A stretch of DNA of 64,000 nucleotides from Branchiostoma floridae (GCF_000003815.2 NC_049987.1:16562294-16626293), one strand, 5' to 3'; counted from the stretch's first letter, positions 13,401 through 21,035 are shown. Translations and numbers: made by a program. Notes: a model not told the origin generated them from the letters alone.

Positions 13401-15835
13401 ATCAAAACTGCATTTAAAACAAGGAGGTACCCTGGGGTCCATGCGAGATAGGGGAGCTAGGACAGTTTATTCAGTGGCCCAAGACAGTGGAGCTCCTATT
13501 AGCGCCCCGGGGAGTTTAAGCCCGATTAGGTCCACCTGGGAAAGGGTAGCGATAACTCCTTCGGGCTTAAACTCCCCCGGAGCGCTAATGTGAGGTCGGC
13601 AGGCTGACTGCCTTGGCTCCCAGAAAAAAACTCGCTAGCTCCCTCGCTAGCGGTACTGTCTGGCTCCCAGGGTAACAAGGAGGCTACAGAAAACTCATTC
13701 TTTAAAACCATTCAAGATCATTTCTACTGACAAATAATTTACAATGCCTGGGAGAGTGTGGATGACATAAATGTTTGCTACATTGTATTACTAGAACTTC
13801 TGACTCATTTGAAAACTTACATGTACAAACCAAAAAGGTTATTAAAGCTTTCCCCTGATAACTTATAATAATATGGAATTCCTAATCAAAACCGTATTCA
13901 AATGTAACCCTCAACCCATGCAATTGATAACTTTTTCTTTCTCTTTGTGTGATAAGTAATAACTGACAAACATCCCAGATTTTGGGGTCAGTGAAAGAGC
14001 ACAAGGATTTCAAGGAAGTATGAGATCTTTGAACTCTTGTTTTCTACAGGTCCAACCAAACATTCACCTTTGACCTCCAAACACCCGACATAACCATGTG
14101 TTATGTAACCATGTAACCATATGTTATGTAACCATGTGTTACTCAGCACGAAGAGGCCACGTCTAGCGAAATAATAGACGTTAAACGAGGACAACAACAA
14201 CAACAACAACATTCTAAGAATTGGTTTCTTCAACTAAGTGGTTTCTAATAATAATAATAATAATAATCACTAACTTCAGTACAATGTGTGCTCATTTTTA
14301 ATGACAAGTTTGGCGGTAGCTGTGGCTCCTAGCCGTATTCTAGTGGCTCATACAGTCATAGATGATAGTTGTACTGATTCTAGTGAAAAGATCTAAAAGT
14401 TGCTTACCAGGGGGTCCAGATCTGGGGGTGATCGAACTGATATAGGGGGTGCGGCCATCCTCGTACTATATGTATAGAACAAAGAATAGATTAAGATTGA
14501 CATTTGTAGCTGACAATGCTGGCCTGATCTGTTGACACTTCCAGGAAGTCCGTTTTCGAAGATCACAGATCATCAGTTTCGTAAACAAATTCTTGTGAGC
14601 ACACGTGGCTTTGCGTTTTGTGCACATTTGGGTTCAAACTCAACTTATCTAAAGCTATAGATAGCATCATAAGCCTCTAAGTATCATCAGACACCAAACT
14701 GAGACACGAACCGCCTCATATCATTACTTCATGGATGATGATGAAGTACAGATAGAGAAGTCTGTCACCTACCTTGAACCGGCACAGCTCATCTTCTGCA
14801 CTACTGCAGTGTCGCTCTAGGGGGAGCTGCACTTCGTTCTCGAAGATCCGGACGAAGTACTCTCCCTCTGGGGCAGGCCTGCGTGGCAAATGAGCATTGG
14901 TGTGTCAGCTTTCGCCACTCATTCAGAGTTGGTCAGATTTAGAGAAGATAACAAGATATTTTAAGGTTTCTTCCCCATGATTTGGTTCCGTTTTGCATTT
15001 ATTTACTTCTCTCTATTTCATCTGCCCGTATTTGTAAACAACAATATTCTACGGGTACAAAAAAAGGAAGTATGGTAAAGTGACTTTAAAGGCACCCAAT
15101 GCAATTTTAGACCATTGAAATTGGAAATATTTTGGAATGTATTAAATGTAACCGGCTACAAAACCGCGTGTCTGCGATGCTAGTGTCTTACACCAGAGGG
15201 CGCTGTAGTTACCGACTACAGAGATACCGATAACGCTACTTCAAATGTTACAGTACTCAGCAGAAGTTGTTAGTTGCTGACCTGGTGTCACAGACGATAG
15301 CGTGCTCGGTACTTTGCTGTTTCTCCACGTCACACTCCACAGAACGAGTCCCGTCCTTGCTGACGAGGAAAACCTGGTTTCCAGCGTATTGGTCGTGGGG
15401 AAATCCTGTTTTGGCAAACAAAATAAAAGACAAATAAGATAAAACTCGGAGGAAAAAAATTCCGTAAACTAAAAAATTAAAAGTTGTTTGAAACTTTTCC
15501 AGAGTCAATTGAATACAGTTTGTTCTCAGTATATCCCATCAAAAACAGTGTGTTTCGTTAATTTAAAAGTGATATGTTGCTAGCGTATCTCACAAAAATA
15601 CGTTTGACATTAATTGTAGAGTCATTCCATTCACTGTGATATCTACATACACGAAATACTTGTAAACGTTTTTCAAGTATAATGCAGAGTTCTTTTTGGC
15701 GACACCTCAGGGGCTAGCCTGAATTTATTTACAACCTATAAAGGACAAAGTATCCCTTACCGTTGCCACTGATGGTAATCCGGGTCTTTCCAGACAAGCT
15801 TCCAAGGCGAGGGGAGATTTTGGTCACCGATCCGC
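118..15835 (-). CDS. PKHD1L1: Fibrocystin-L (PKHD1L1) homologue, N-terminal 22 exons, partial at 3' end
   Basis: Exons, 5' to 3' on the minus strand: 15835-15761, 15405-15282, 14878-14773, 14465-14408, 13371-13290, 12968-12915, 12429-12359, 11485-11443, 11051-10981, 10633-10517, 10157-10065, 9551-9398, 8956-8836, 8093-8002, 6947-6788, 6290-6182, 5127-4993, 4430-4285, 3430-3197, 2089-1962, 1359-1178, 275-118. Each has AG/GT borders and all phases join, giving 2513 coding bases (837 full codons plus a split one) without a stop. The order IPT/TIG, IPT/TIG, IPT/TIG, PA14, then a cysteine-containing region is that of vertebrate PKHD1L1, a very large (about 4200-residue in human) type I membrane protein; local matches such as CDVEK, MLSTKCP, FYRDFE and CFSYKGG are recalled from that family. 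The remaining TIG, G8 and parallel beta-helix parts must lie beyond base 1. The start exon is uncertain (28046-28136 or 41100-41163). Confidence 0.9.
345..524 (+). pseudogene. LINE reverse-transcriptase C-terminal relic
   Basis: Reading in one frame gives about 59 residues ending at a stop, including SFSIRVVNE, a stop, then NSLPQEVVDAKTVNEFKSKL. This matches the familiar C-terminal end of many LINE-derived reverse transcriptase polyproteins, where the motif is usually R-V-V-N-x-W-N-S-L-P. The expected tryptophan codon is TAG here, so the copy is broken. It lies upstream, in minus-strand terms, of the exon at 118-275, on the opposite strand to the host gene, in its intron. Assignment to a LINE family was not attempted. 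Confidence 0.6.
961..1166. mobile_element. Inverted-repeat MITE, family A copy 1
   Basis: Begins TTAACGCTAGTTCACC and ends GGTGAACTAGCGTTA, with further inverted similarity inward to GGTTACC and a central TTTCAAG block. No coding capacity. It ends 11 bp from the splice donor of the PKHD1L1-like exon 1359-1178. Most copies of the family are flanked by TA, which would fit a Tc1/mariner-like mover, but that is inference. Confidence 0.85.
1757..1950. mobile_element. Inverted-repeat MITE, TACTGTAAATG family
   Basis: Ends TACTGTAAATG and CATTTTCAGTA are inverted; inward AAGTTCGCGG / CCGCGAACATT and CACGGTGG / TCACCGTG add further pairing. About 194 bp, non-coding, in the intron just 3' of exon 2089-1962. 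Confidence 0.7.
2194..2542. mobile_element. Transposon with CAGGGCTCGAAAT ends and 5-bp target repeat, copy 1
   Basis: CAGGGCTCGAAAT at the left is exactly inverted at 2530-2542, and both sides are flanked by GTTTA (2189-2193, 2543-2547). Internally, GTGCACCC-type motifs are repeated near both ends. 349 bp, no convincing protein. Confidence 0.75.
2993..3178. mobile_element. Foldback MITE, family B copy 1
   Basis: Starts CATAATTCCACCAAGTG and ends CACCTGGTGGAATTATG; almost the whole 186 bp is an imperfect palindrome with AGATTGTCTTCAA / TTCAAGACAATCTT in the middle. Ends 18 bp from the donor of exon 3430-3197. Confidence 0.85.
3486..3716. mobile_element. Inverted-repeat MITE, family A copy 2
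   Basis: TAACGCTAGTTCACC at the left, GGTGAACTAGCGTT at the right, with the central inverted TTTCAAG/GTTTGAAA and GTCGACTT blocks. Lies 56 bp upstream of the acceptor of exon 3430-3197. Confidence 0.85.
4285..6290 (-). CDS. PKHD1L1: PKHD1L1-like exons 16-18: region after PA14
   Basis: Exons 6290-6182 (phase 0 to 1), 5127-4993 (1 to 1) and 4430-4285 (1 to 0). They encode SSWSTTSARNEVQTVTIPSG, GTVQNALNQLPSIAPDSVRV and EGKPSLATFTLEFGG. The motifs N-E-V-Q, A-L-N-x-L-x-S-I-x-P-D-x-V and G-K-P-x-L-x-T-F-T-L are those of the segment that follows PA14 in fibrocystin-L. No named domain is assigned; the ALN..PSI..DSV stretch resembles repeats used elsewhere in this family for pairing beta-rich modules. 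Introns here hold inverted-repeat elements at 5607-5814 and otherwise unique AT-rich DNA. Confidence 0.85.
5607..5814. mobile_element. Inverted-repeat MITE, family A copy 3
   Basis: TAACGTTAGTTCACC at the left, GGTGAACTAGCGTTA at the right, GTCGACCT internally. In the intron between exons 6182 and 5127. Confidence 0.85.
6788..9551 (-). CDS. PKHD1L1: PKHD1L1-like exons 12-15: PA14 domain
   Basis: Exons 9551-9398, 8956-8836, 8093-8002 and 6947-6788, phases 1-2, 2-0, 0-2, 2-0. Together they encode a PA14-type domain: GRGAEIEQWNGTN, then GLWQFYIKSDDRSNLYMS (the F-x-I-x-S-D-D-x-x-x-L-x-x core), then KMMLEKGKR YYMEVTHHEGGGGS NVYVAARY. PA14 is a beta-barrel carbohydrate-binding or adhesive fold, and fibrocystin-L carries one at this position, straight after its third TIG. 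The acidic pair SDD that usually helps bind ligand is present. The 9162-9261 gap is in the intron after the first of these exons. The donor of exon 8956-8836 lies only 8 bp from the target duplication of an inserted transposon. Confidence 0.9.
7051..7248. mobile_element. Foldback MITE, family B copy 2
   Basis: CATAATTCCACCAGGTG at the left and CACCTGGTGGAATTATG at the right, with TACCGCCACCTCC / GAGGGGGCGGTA inside; near-complete palindrome of 198 bp. Confidence 0.9.
7569..7798. mobile_element. Inverted-repeat MITE, family A copy 4
   Basis: TAATGCTAGTTGACC at the left and GGTGAGCTAGTCTAGTGTTA at the right, diverged at the tips; CGGGGTAACC/GGTTACCCCG inward repeats are intact. Confidence 0.8.
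8319..8478. mobile_element. Degenerate MITE, family A copy 5
   Basis: The left terminal repeat is lost but the central GGTTTCA..GCAATATTTTGAAA block, an (AAT)n insertion and the right end TAGGTTACCCTGGTGATAAA through GAACTATTGTTA are recognisable. Confidence 0.6.
8508..8822. mobile_element. Transposon with CAGGGCTCGAAAT-like ends and 5-bp target repeat, copy 2
   Basis: CAGGGCTCAAAATAC at the left and GTATTTCGGGCACTG at the right, flanked on both sides by AAAGT (8503-8507 and 8823-8827). Subterminal CACTTG / GCAACC motifs repeat at both ends. Its right target repeat is only 8 bp from the splice donor of exon 8956-8836. Confidence 0.75.
9162..9261. other. Assembly gap, 100 N
   Basis: Exactly 100 N, so probably a gap of unknown true length. 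It lies in the intron between the first two PA14 exons and does not interrupt coding. Confidence 0.99.
9765..9916. mobile_element. Foldback MITE, family B copy 3
   Basis: CATGATTCCACCAGGTG at the left and CACCTGGTGGAATTATG at the right; shortened by an internal deletion of the left arm relative to copy 2. Confidence 0.85.
10065..10633 (-). CDS. PKHD1L1: PKHD1L1-like exons 10-11: third IPT/TIG domain
   Basis: Exons 10633-10517 (117 bp, phase 1 to 1) and 10157-10065 (93 bp, 1 to 1). They encode EVLGVSPSEGSKEGGTRITI followed by RGRFFN, then RVLVGGQPCEV and DTIECITPPAP: a textbook IPT/TIG domain with the V-G-G-x-P-C and C-x-T-P-P signatures. The intron between them is a long run of (CA)n microsatellite at 10237-10505 and includes spurious poly-Thr/His open frames on the other strand. 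Confidence 0.92.
10237..10505. repeat. (CA)n microsatellite cluster
   Basis: Pure (CA)n at about 10237-10283 and 10377-10410, then CA with G and T interruptions to 10505. It lies between the two exons of the third TIG domain. Confidence 0.95.
10743..10960. mobile_element. Inverted-repeat MITE, family A copy 6
   Basis: TAACGCTAGTTCACC at the left, GGTGAACTAACGTTA at the right, with CCGTCGACTT inside. Ends 20 bp from the splice donor of exon 11051-10981. Confidence 0.85.
10981..14465 (-). CDS. PKHD1L1: PKHD1L1-like exons 4-9: second IPT/TIG domain and linker
   Basis: Six very short exons (14465-14408, 13371-13290, 12968-12915, 12429-12359, 11485-11443, 11051-10981; 43 to 82 bp) whose phases run 0-1, 1-2, 2-2, 2-1, 1-2, 2-1. 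They encode YISSITPRSGPPG (TIG start), AYVGNDICDLVDG, YGIKLDDGSNWGNLKCQ, SHNGSFVIHGNKGR and a stretch ending ELYSFQTHA. The same order is seen in vertebrate fibrocystin-L. Exons this small are invisible as open frames and were found by splice sites and phase. The intron between the 13.3 and 14.4 kb exons holds an inverted-repeat element at 13428-13674 and the one between 12.36 and 11.49 kb holds another at 12107-12252. Confidence 0.88.
12107..12252. mobile_element. Inverted-repeat element, family E copy 1
   Basis: Arms of about 45 bp: CAACACAAAAGTATACATGG at the left against the inverse of GTGTACTTTTGTGTTG at the right, with GACTGTCG / CGACAGT inside. Contains a CTGAAGAAGGCGACAG segment shared with 47.1 kb. 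Confidence 0.7.
13428..13674. mobile_element. Inverted-repeat element with 9-bp target duplication
   Basis: Ends TACCCTGGG and CCCAGGGTA; a second strong palindrome inside (TAGCGCCCCGGGGAGTTTAA against the inverse at 13565-13590). Flanked by ACAAGGAGG at 13419-13427 and 13675-13683. A 9-bp duplication fits Mutator-like movement. Confidence 0.8.
14773..15835 (-). CDS. PKHD1L1: PKHD1L1-like exons 1-3 of the block: first IPT/TIG domain
   Basis: Exons 15835-15761 (phase 1 to 1), 15405-15282 (1 to 2) and 14878-14773 (2 to 0). The first encodes GSVTKISPRLGSLSGKTRIT, a canonical IPT/TIG opening (I-x-P-x-x-G-x-x-x-G-x-T-x-I-T-I-x-G). The second carries the CDVEK block and the paired cysteines typical of the domain; the third has EGEYFVRIF and ends with further cysteines. 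TIG domains are immunoglobulin-like beta sandwiches found in extracellular receptors. The entering intron is phase 1, compatible with either upstream signal-peptide exon or with the kringle exon. A copy of the 40-bp-TIR repeat begins 42 bp upstream of the first acceptor. Confidence 0.9.
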
Positions 15836-16298
15836 CTGTATTGTGGTAAAGAGAAAAGATTAAAAATCTATCAGTATAACGCTTGTTCACCTTTATCCGC
15901 GGGGTAACCTATATTCGTTGTTTTGAAAACAAGGTACTAAAGGATATTGAGTCGACGGACGATGTTTTCAAACCGCAATATTTTGAAAAATGTTACAGTT
16001 CAAAACCACTGTCCGACGGGTTCGTAAATCCGTAAACATCCCGTTTTTTTAAAACAACGGATATTGGTTACCCTAGCCTGACTAAAATCGCGCCCCTAGC
16101 GGCCGGCCCTAAGATTGCCGCCGGGAGGGGGTCATTAAGCCCAGCCGGCGAGAGTCAAGTCAAGTCAAGTCAAGTTTATTGCACAACGATTGTATCAGGT
16201 ACAATGCATGGCAAGTAAAATGTATTACTAGCAACTACGAACTATCTACATGAGTATACTAATCTAACATAATAGAAAATAAGGCGGCATAGTATATT

Positions 16299-19200
16299 TT
16301 ACATTGTTAAACTTAAAGCACGACTTCTCTTTTGCATAGCATTATATATATATTGGCCTAGGTGGACAGATACAGAGTCGGGACATGATAGAATTACATT
16401 GAATATTTCTCTACTTGTATTAGGTAGTGTTGTTCTGTTGTTACACATGGTCAATAACTTTTTCCTTTCTTCATCATAACAAGGGCATATCATCAGGAAA
16501 TGGTATTCATCTTCAATACTGTCTTTGCAGATGGGACACATTCTCTTTTCGGATGGTATATTTTTGTGACGACCCTTTTCAATTTCTAAACAATGTGCTC
16601 CAATCCTTAGTTTTGTTATGCTATTAGTGAATGATCTGTTTTGAATTGATAAAAGATAGTTTTCTAGCGCAAAGGTTGTCTTAATTTTCGAATATGTTGC
16701 CAGTTTACTAAAGTTTCTTATCTTTTGTCTCCAGTTCGAAAGATATGTGTCCTTTAGGCGTTCCTTGAACATGTTTCCAAAATATTTGGCATCGACATTA
16801 GGGTTTAGCCAAATATTTTGGAAACCATGTCTGCATAGTATATCTTGTACATGTGTAATCCATTCATGTTCTTGAGCAACAGCAGTGTCGTACGCTTTTT
16901 TAACAATTCTATCATTAGACATATTGTGTAATCTAAGCCAATATTTAATCAGTCGTGTCTGGGTGTCTATATACAGTGGAAACACACCTAGCTCGCCCAG
17001 TACAGCAGCGTTAACAGAACTTCTAGGAACACTAAGTAATACCTTACAGTAGTTAAGCAGTACATGTTCTAGATCAGGAATCTCGTAGGAAATATTAGGC
17101 TGCTCTAGTGTTACGTTCTGATTTCTCAGGGCGTCTGATTGATATGTAATATTCAATTTGTCAGTATACTTCTTAAATCGAACAAGAACAGGACGGGTAG
17201 ATGATGTATCATATTTCCTGCCAACACGGATAGCCTTAAGTATATTTACATTCGGTCCCAGTATCGGGGCAATGATGTTTGAAACTGTATCCCTAACACT
17301 TTCATTCGGATATTCCTTTATTCCTTTAAGGATGAGCTCTTTGCTTTGAGCGTTTGTTCCAAGTATTTCCCCGCAGTAGAGCAAGATCGGCTTGACTAGG
17401 CTTTGGAATAAATCCAGGGCAAGAGATATCGAGGGATTATGATTTGATGCTAGCAATGATTTAAGTTTAAAGGATGCTCGCATAGCTTTTACTCTGAGTT
17501 GTTTATTGGCACGGTGAAATGATCCTGATGGTGTGATGTCTACTCCTAGGTAAGTGTAAAAGTTTGTGAAATTTATAGGTTGTCCTTGTGACTGAAAGGG
17601 GGAGCGTTTATTATAGTTAGCTCGCCCATTTTTTGAAAATATCATAACTTTAGTTTTTTCTCTATTGATCGATAGTTTCCAAGTAGAACAAAATTTATCT
17701 AGTCTTTCTAGGCAATGCTTCAGACCCGTTTCCGATTTTGAGATGAGCACAAGGTCATCAGCCCAGAGAAGGCTACTTATGGGGGTATCGTTTAGTATTA
17801 CAGGGTCGCATAATGGTGATGACAATCTGTCTGGAAGATCATTAACAAATAGATTAAAAAGGAGTGGGCTTAGATTGCATCCCTGTCGTACACCGCAAGA
17901 AGATCTAAAGTAATCTGAAAGGCCGTGAGACGTTTTCACACAATATTCTATATTATCGTACATTGATTGTATAATGTTGAAGAAATTACCACCTATACCC
18001 GACGATAAGACCTTGTAGAATAAACCTTTTCTCCACACAGAATCAAAGGCTTTCCTGAAGTCTACAAAGCATGTGTATAATTTTCCGCCGGGTACAGATA
18101 ACTGTTTATCAATGAGAGATTTCAGCACAAATATGTTATCACTGGTCCGAAAGTCCTTTCGAAATCCAGACTGAAAGGGGGACAAAATGTTGTTGTTTTC
18201 TAAGAAGTGCTGTAAACGGTTGCTGAGTACTGATGTGAACAACTTTCCGACACAGCTAGAAATGGCAATTCCTCTGTAATTTGAAGGATTCGATGGATTG
18301 CCACTTTTGTATATGGGAACAAGAATGCTCTGACTCCATTGGTGTGGGAAATATCCAGAGTTAAGGACTATATTAAAGAGTTTTCGCAATGGTGATATAA
18401 GTTTTGTATTGGCATATTTCAACATTTCATTAATGACGGAGTCTGTTCCACACGCTTTGCTGCATTTTAATTTACGCAGCCCCTCCAAAATTTCTTCATT
18501 TGAAATGTCGAAATCTAGAGGTTTTTCTGTAAGTTTTTCTAGCGTGTGGATAATGTTGTCTGTAATGTTGTCTGCAGGGTCGCTATTCACAGAGTGTGCT
18601 TCAGTGCTTTTGGTAGCTGTCTGGACAAGTTCAGGCCTTACATTGTAGACATGTTGGTGAAAATCTTTATCGGATTTGCTACTTTCAATGAGGTCATTTA
18701 AATTTTTAAAGTGGGTTCTCCACTCTTCGGGGTTAATGTTATCATCAATGTCTTGTTGATCACTTTCATCCTGCTTTTGTAGCTTTAATTCTCTCCAGAA
18801 CTTTTGAGGATTTTCTTTACTGAGTTTGCTCAGTTTGTGCCATTGTCTTTCGTTGAAAAGCCTTTTTTCTGTTTTGATTTTCTTCTTGTAGACTTTTAGA
18901 TTGCAAAAATACGTATGGCGGACATCAAGTCTCCACGGACATTTTGAAAATTGGGAAGCTAAGTTATTGATTTTGCGTTTCAGCGAGGCGCATGATGGAG
19001 TGTACCATGGCTTACTTTTCTTTTTCTTTCTTCTTTTGTTCCTGAAAGTGATTTTTCTTAAAGATTTGTCGGCCACACGTGTGATAATGCCAGCAAATTC
19101 CTCTACTACACTCTCTACGTTGCAGAATGACTTATCCATAAACTTTTGTATGTCATTCAATGTTGATGGATCATGGAGCGCGTCTGAGAATTTCACTTTT

Positions 19201-20099
19201 GAGTCTTCATCCCAGATGTACTTATTTGGCAGAGGATGTGTTGGGATTTGAACCTGCTTAATGTACGGTGAATAATTTGTGGAAATAGAACAAGACAACA
19301 AACAATGGTCTGAAAACACAGAGAGATCATTCACTTTCAAATACTGAACTTTGGATAGAAATTCCGAGCTAACAATGAAGTAATCAACCACACTTGAACC
19401 ATTATACTTGTGGCAGGTAAATTTACTGGATAAGTCTCCTGCGACCCGGCCATTTAGGATATTAAGATTGGCTGCCGAACAAAGGTCAATTAAATTATTA
19501 CCGTATCTATTAATTGTTTTGTCGTAACTCGATCTCTGAGGCGTGTCTTTTAGATCTATGGAGTCGTGGTTTAGACAATCATCTTCAATTACTGTTTCCT
19601 GAAGGGACGCTGTTCTGGCGTTAAAATCACCAAGCAGCATGACATTACCTTGATTTGAGAATTTGCATATGTCATCTTGTACAATATCAAATAGGGAATT
19701 GTTTTTCGTTTCTGGGATTGATGAGTTTTCCGGAGAGAAATACACACAGCCGACAAACAGATCTTGCTCTAGGCCAAAGAATATCTTATCTAACTTACAC
19801 CAGAGGATATCTTTGTGTTTAGATGGTAGTTTTGTAAGACCTTTGGTGAGTTTGTTTTTGAACATAATGACTATCCCGCCTGAACTTCTTTTGGCAGTCT
19901 TTTTTACATCCCTATCACTTCTAAAATAATTAAAAGATTCTATTCTACATTTTTCCCCTGGCTTGAGCCAGGTCTCCTGGAGGCAAACAAAATCATATTC
20001 TTCTAATCTAGAAACGAACTCTTCATCTTGACATTTCCTCCTAAGACCACCTTGAACGTTCCAAGAACAGAACTTAAGTGCTACCTTTTGGATAGACAT
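16299..20099 (-). CDS. LINE ORF2: APE endonuclease and reverse transcriptase, intact
   Basis: 1266 residues from an ATG at 20099, with no stop or frameshift. The N-terminal AP-endonuclease-like domain (residues about 8-270) shows SWNVQG (12-17), QETW (41-44), SGGIVI (73-78), LLGDFNAR (155-162), VVDYFIVS (237-244) and SDHCLL (263-268), which carry its metal-binding and catalytic residues. The reverse transcriptase follows (about 590-840): NYRGIA (607-612), FVDFRKAFD (678-686), GVRQGC (736-741) and the catalytic WADD (779-782). Near the C-terminus a cysteine/histidine cluster MCPICKD..EDEYHFLMICP (from about 1187) resembles the zinc-binding tail of several LINE groups. The protein nicks target DNA and primes reverse transcription from it. 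It is antisense-neutral to the host gene: same strand, within a host intron. Confidence 0.95.
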   Translation of the reverse strand: MSIQKVALKFCSWNVQGGLRRKCQDEEFVSRLEEYDFVCLQETWLKPGEKCRIESFNYFRSDRDVKKTAKRSSGGIVIMFKNKLTKGLTKLPSKHKDILWCKLDKIFFGLEQDLFVGCVYFSPENSSIPETKNNSLFDIVQDDICKFSNQGNVMLLGDFNARTASLQETVIEDDCLNHDSIDLKDTPQRSSYDKTINRYGNNLIDLCSAANLNILNGRVAGDLSSKFTCHKYNGSSVVDYFIVSSEFLSKVQYLKVNDLSVFSDHCLLSCSISTNYSPYIKQVQIPTHPLPNKYIWDEDSKVKFSDALHDPSTLNDIQKFMDKSFCNVESVVEEFAGIITRVADKSLRKITFRNKRRKKKKSKPWYTPSCASLKRKINNLASQFSKCPWRLDVRHTYFCNLKVYKKKIKTEKRLFNERQWHKLSKLSKENPQKFWRELKLQKQDESDQQDIDDNINPEEWRTHFKNLNDLIESSKSDKDFHQHVYNVRPELVQTATKSTEAHSVNSDPADNITDNIIHTLEKLTEKPLDFDISNEEILEGLRKLKCSKACGTDSVINEMLKYANTKLISPLRKLFNIVLNSGYFPHQWSQSILVPIYKSGNPSNPSNYRGIAISSCVGKLFTSVLSNRLQHFLENNNILSPFQSGFRKDFRTSDNIFVLKSLIDKQLSVPGGKLYTCFVDFRKAFDSVWRKGLFYKVLSSGIGGNFFNIIQSMYDNIEYCVKTSHGLSDYFRSSCGVRQGCNLSPLLFNLFVNDLPDRLSSPLCDPVILNDTPISSLLWADDLVLISKSETGLKHCLERLDKFCSTWKLSINREKTKVMIFSKNGRANYNKRSPFQSQGQPINFTNFYTYLGVDITPSGSFHRANKQLRVKAMRASFKLKSLLASNHNPSISLALDLFQSLVKPILLYCGEILGTNAQSKELILKGIKEYPNESVRDTVSNIIAPILGPNVNILKAIRVGRKYDTSSTRPVLVRFKKYTDKLNITYQSDALRNQNVTLEQPNISYEIPDLEHVLLNYCKVLLSVPRSSVNAAVLGELGVFPLYIDTQTRLIKYWLRLHNMSNDRIVKKAYDTAVAQEHEWITHVQDILCRHGFQNIWLNPNVDAKYFGNMFKERLKDTYLSNWRQKIRNFSKLATYSKIKTTFALENYLLSIQNRSFTNSITKLRIGAHCLEIEKGRHKNIPSEKRMCPICKDSIEDEYHFLMICPCYDEERKKLLTMCNNRTTLPNTSREIFNVILSCPDSVSVHLGQYIYNAMQKRSRALSLTM

Positions 20100-20371
20100 T
20101 CTTGGGTCAAAGGTGCCGAATTAGGAAGCCGGAGGTATCACAGACAATAGTTAGAGCATGGTTACATATGAGCGGAGTGTATCAATACAAAATTAACGTA
20201 ACAATGGGGCATTACACAAGTAGGTATACATATGTATTCTATATTTTTAGGATCAGGTCCAAATTAGGCTATTATAGTTGAGAAAGTTTGGCGTCGAAAA
20301 ATAAGAAAGGGATATTTAGTTACCTGATTCAGTCAGATTAGTCCGATATGCATCTAATGTGCATTTCTAAG

Positions 20372-20999
20372 TCAGTATCTCAGAAAGTCCGTCAGCATGT
20401 TCACGAGCTTCTCTGCCATGTGACGTTTGTCTTGTGACGCACTCCATGTCGCTCCAGCCCGTTGGTTTCCGTTGTTCCACTTGGGAGGCGGCGGGGGTAC
20501 TGGGTTCCACGGGAAAGGTGGTGGCTGACATCCAGCAGGGTTGAAGGGTGGTCGCATGGGAGGCGGCTGTATGTGTAGCTTGTTGTTCTGCAGTGTCGGT
20601 GTTTTCCTCACTGGCTTTGTGTTCTGTCTGGTTGGTTCCATGCGGTGTCTGTCAGTCCCAGGTCCTTGGTAGTGGCGCAGTGTGCGTTTAACGTCTGCTA
20701 CCATCAGACTCACCCCTGCGCCAGGTCTTAAATGTATGCCATCGGCCTTGTATAGAGACCTGTCTTCTGATAGAAGCCGGTGCCTTACATGGATCAGCTG
20801 ATCGTCTTCGCAGCAAGTCTTCTCGACGACAGAGTTGTACGTTGCTATGTTAGAGTTTAGCTTAGAGCGCATGTCTGTCCCTCTTGGTAGTACCTGGGAC
20901 ATGGCGATTTTGGCGTTCAGGTAGGCTGCTTTAGCCGATTGGACTAGTTTACGCGTTTGTTCCACACATACATCAATACTGTCCGGTGTAAACACAGGC
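20372..20999 (-). pseudogene. LINE ORF1 C-terminal part with SGNH-esterase-like motif, 5'-truncated
   Basis: An open frame of 207 residues ends at 20372, 273 bp before the ORF2 start. It contains TRKLVQSAKAAYLNAKIAMS, then SNIATYNSVV, then KADGIHLRPGAG. The last resembles block V (D-x-x-H) of SGNH/GDSL hydrolases, a domain known in the ORF1 proteins of some CR1/L2 LINEs. A proline-rich tail follows (PPPMRPPF, PPPPPKW). The frame runs directly into the target duplication at 21000, so the upstream half with the catalytic serine is missing: a typical 5' truncation. The first Met is probably not a real start. Confidence 0.6.
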
Positions 21000-21035
21000 T
21001 ATTGGTTACCCCATGGAGATACGTTAACAAGCGTT

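Larger units (their letters stand above)
16074..20999 (-). mobile_element. LINE (non-LTR retrotransposon), 5'-truncated, inserted in a MITE
   Basis: About 4.9 kb flanked by perfect 12-bp direct repeats TATTGGTTACCC (16062-16073 and 21000-21011), the target-site duplication. On the minus strand the order is: the tail end of ORF1, ORF2 (intact), an AATAAA at 16180-16175, then a (TTGAC)n tandem tail at about 16174-16153. Short tandem tails rather than poly(A) are a feature of CR1/L2-type elements, which fits the APE-type endonuclease, but clade placement needs a phylogeny. About 75 bp of GC-rich DNA lies between the tail and the left target repeat. An intact ORF2 and identical target repeats argue for a young insertion. 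Confidence 0.85.
15877..21035. mobile_element. Inverted-repeat element (family A, copy 7) split by the LINE
   Basis: The left part (15877-16073) opens with TAACGCTTGTTCACC and has the internal TTTCAAAC/TTTGAAA blocks of the family. It breaks at TATTGGTTACCC, which is repeated at 21000-21011, after which the expected right terminal repeat resumes and ends in AACAAGCGTTA at 21035. Removing the LINE and one copy of the repeat restores a normal element of about 220 bp, so the LINE landed near its right end. Confidence 0.8.

Noticed and set aside
17158-19929. Several plus-strand frames of 60-116 residues
   Set aside because: Opposite-strand shadows of the LINE ORF2.
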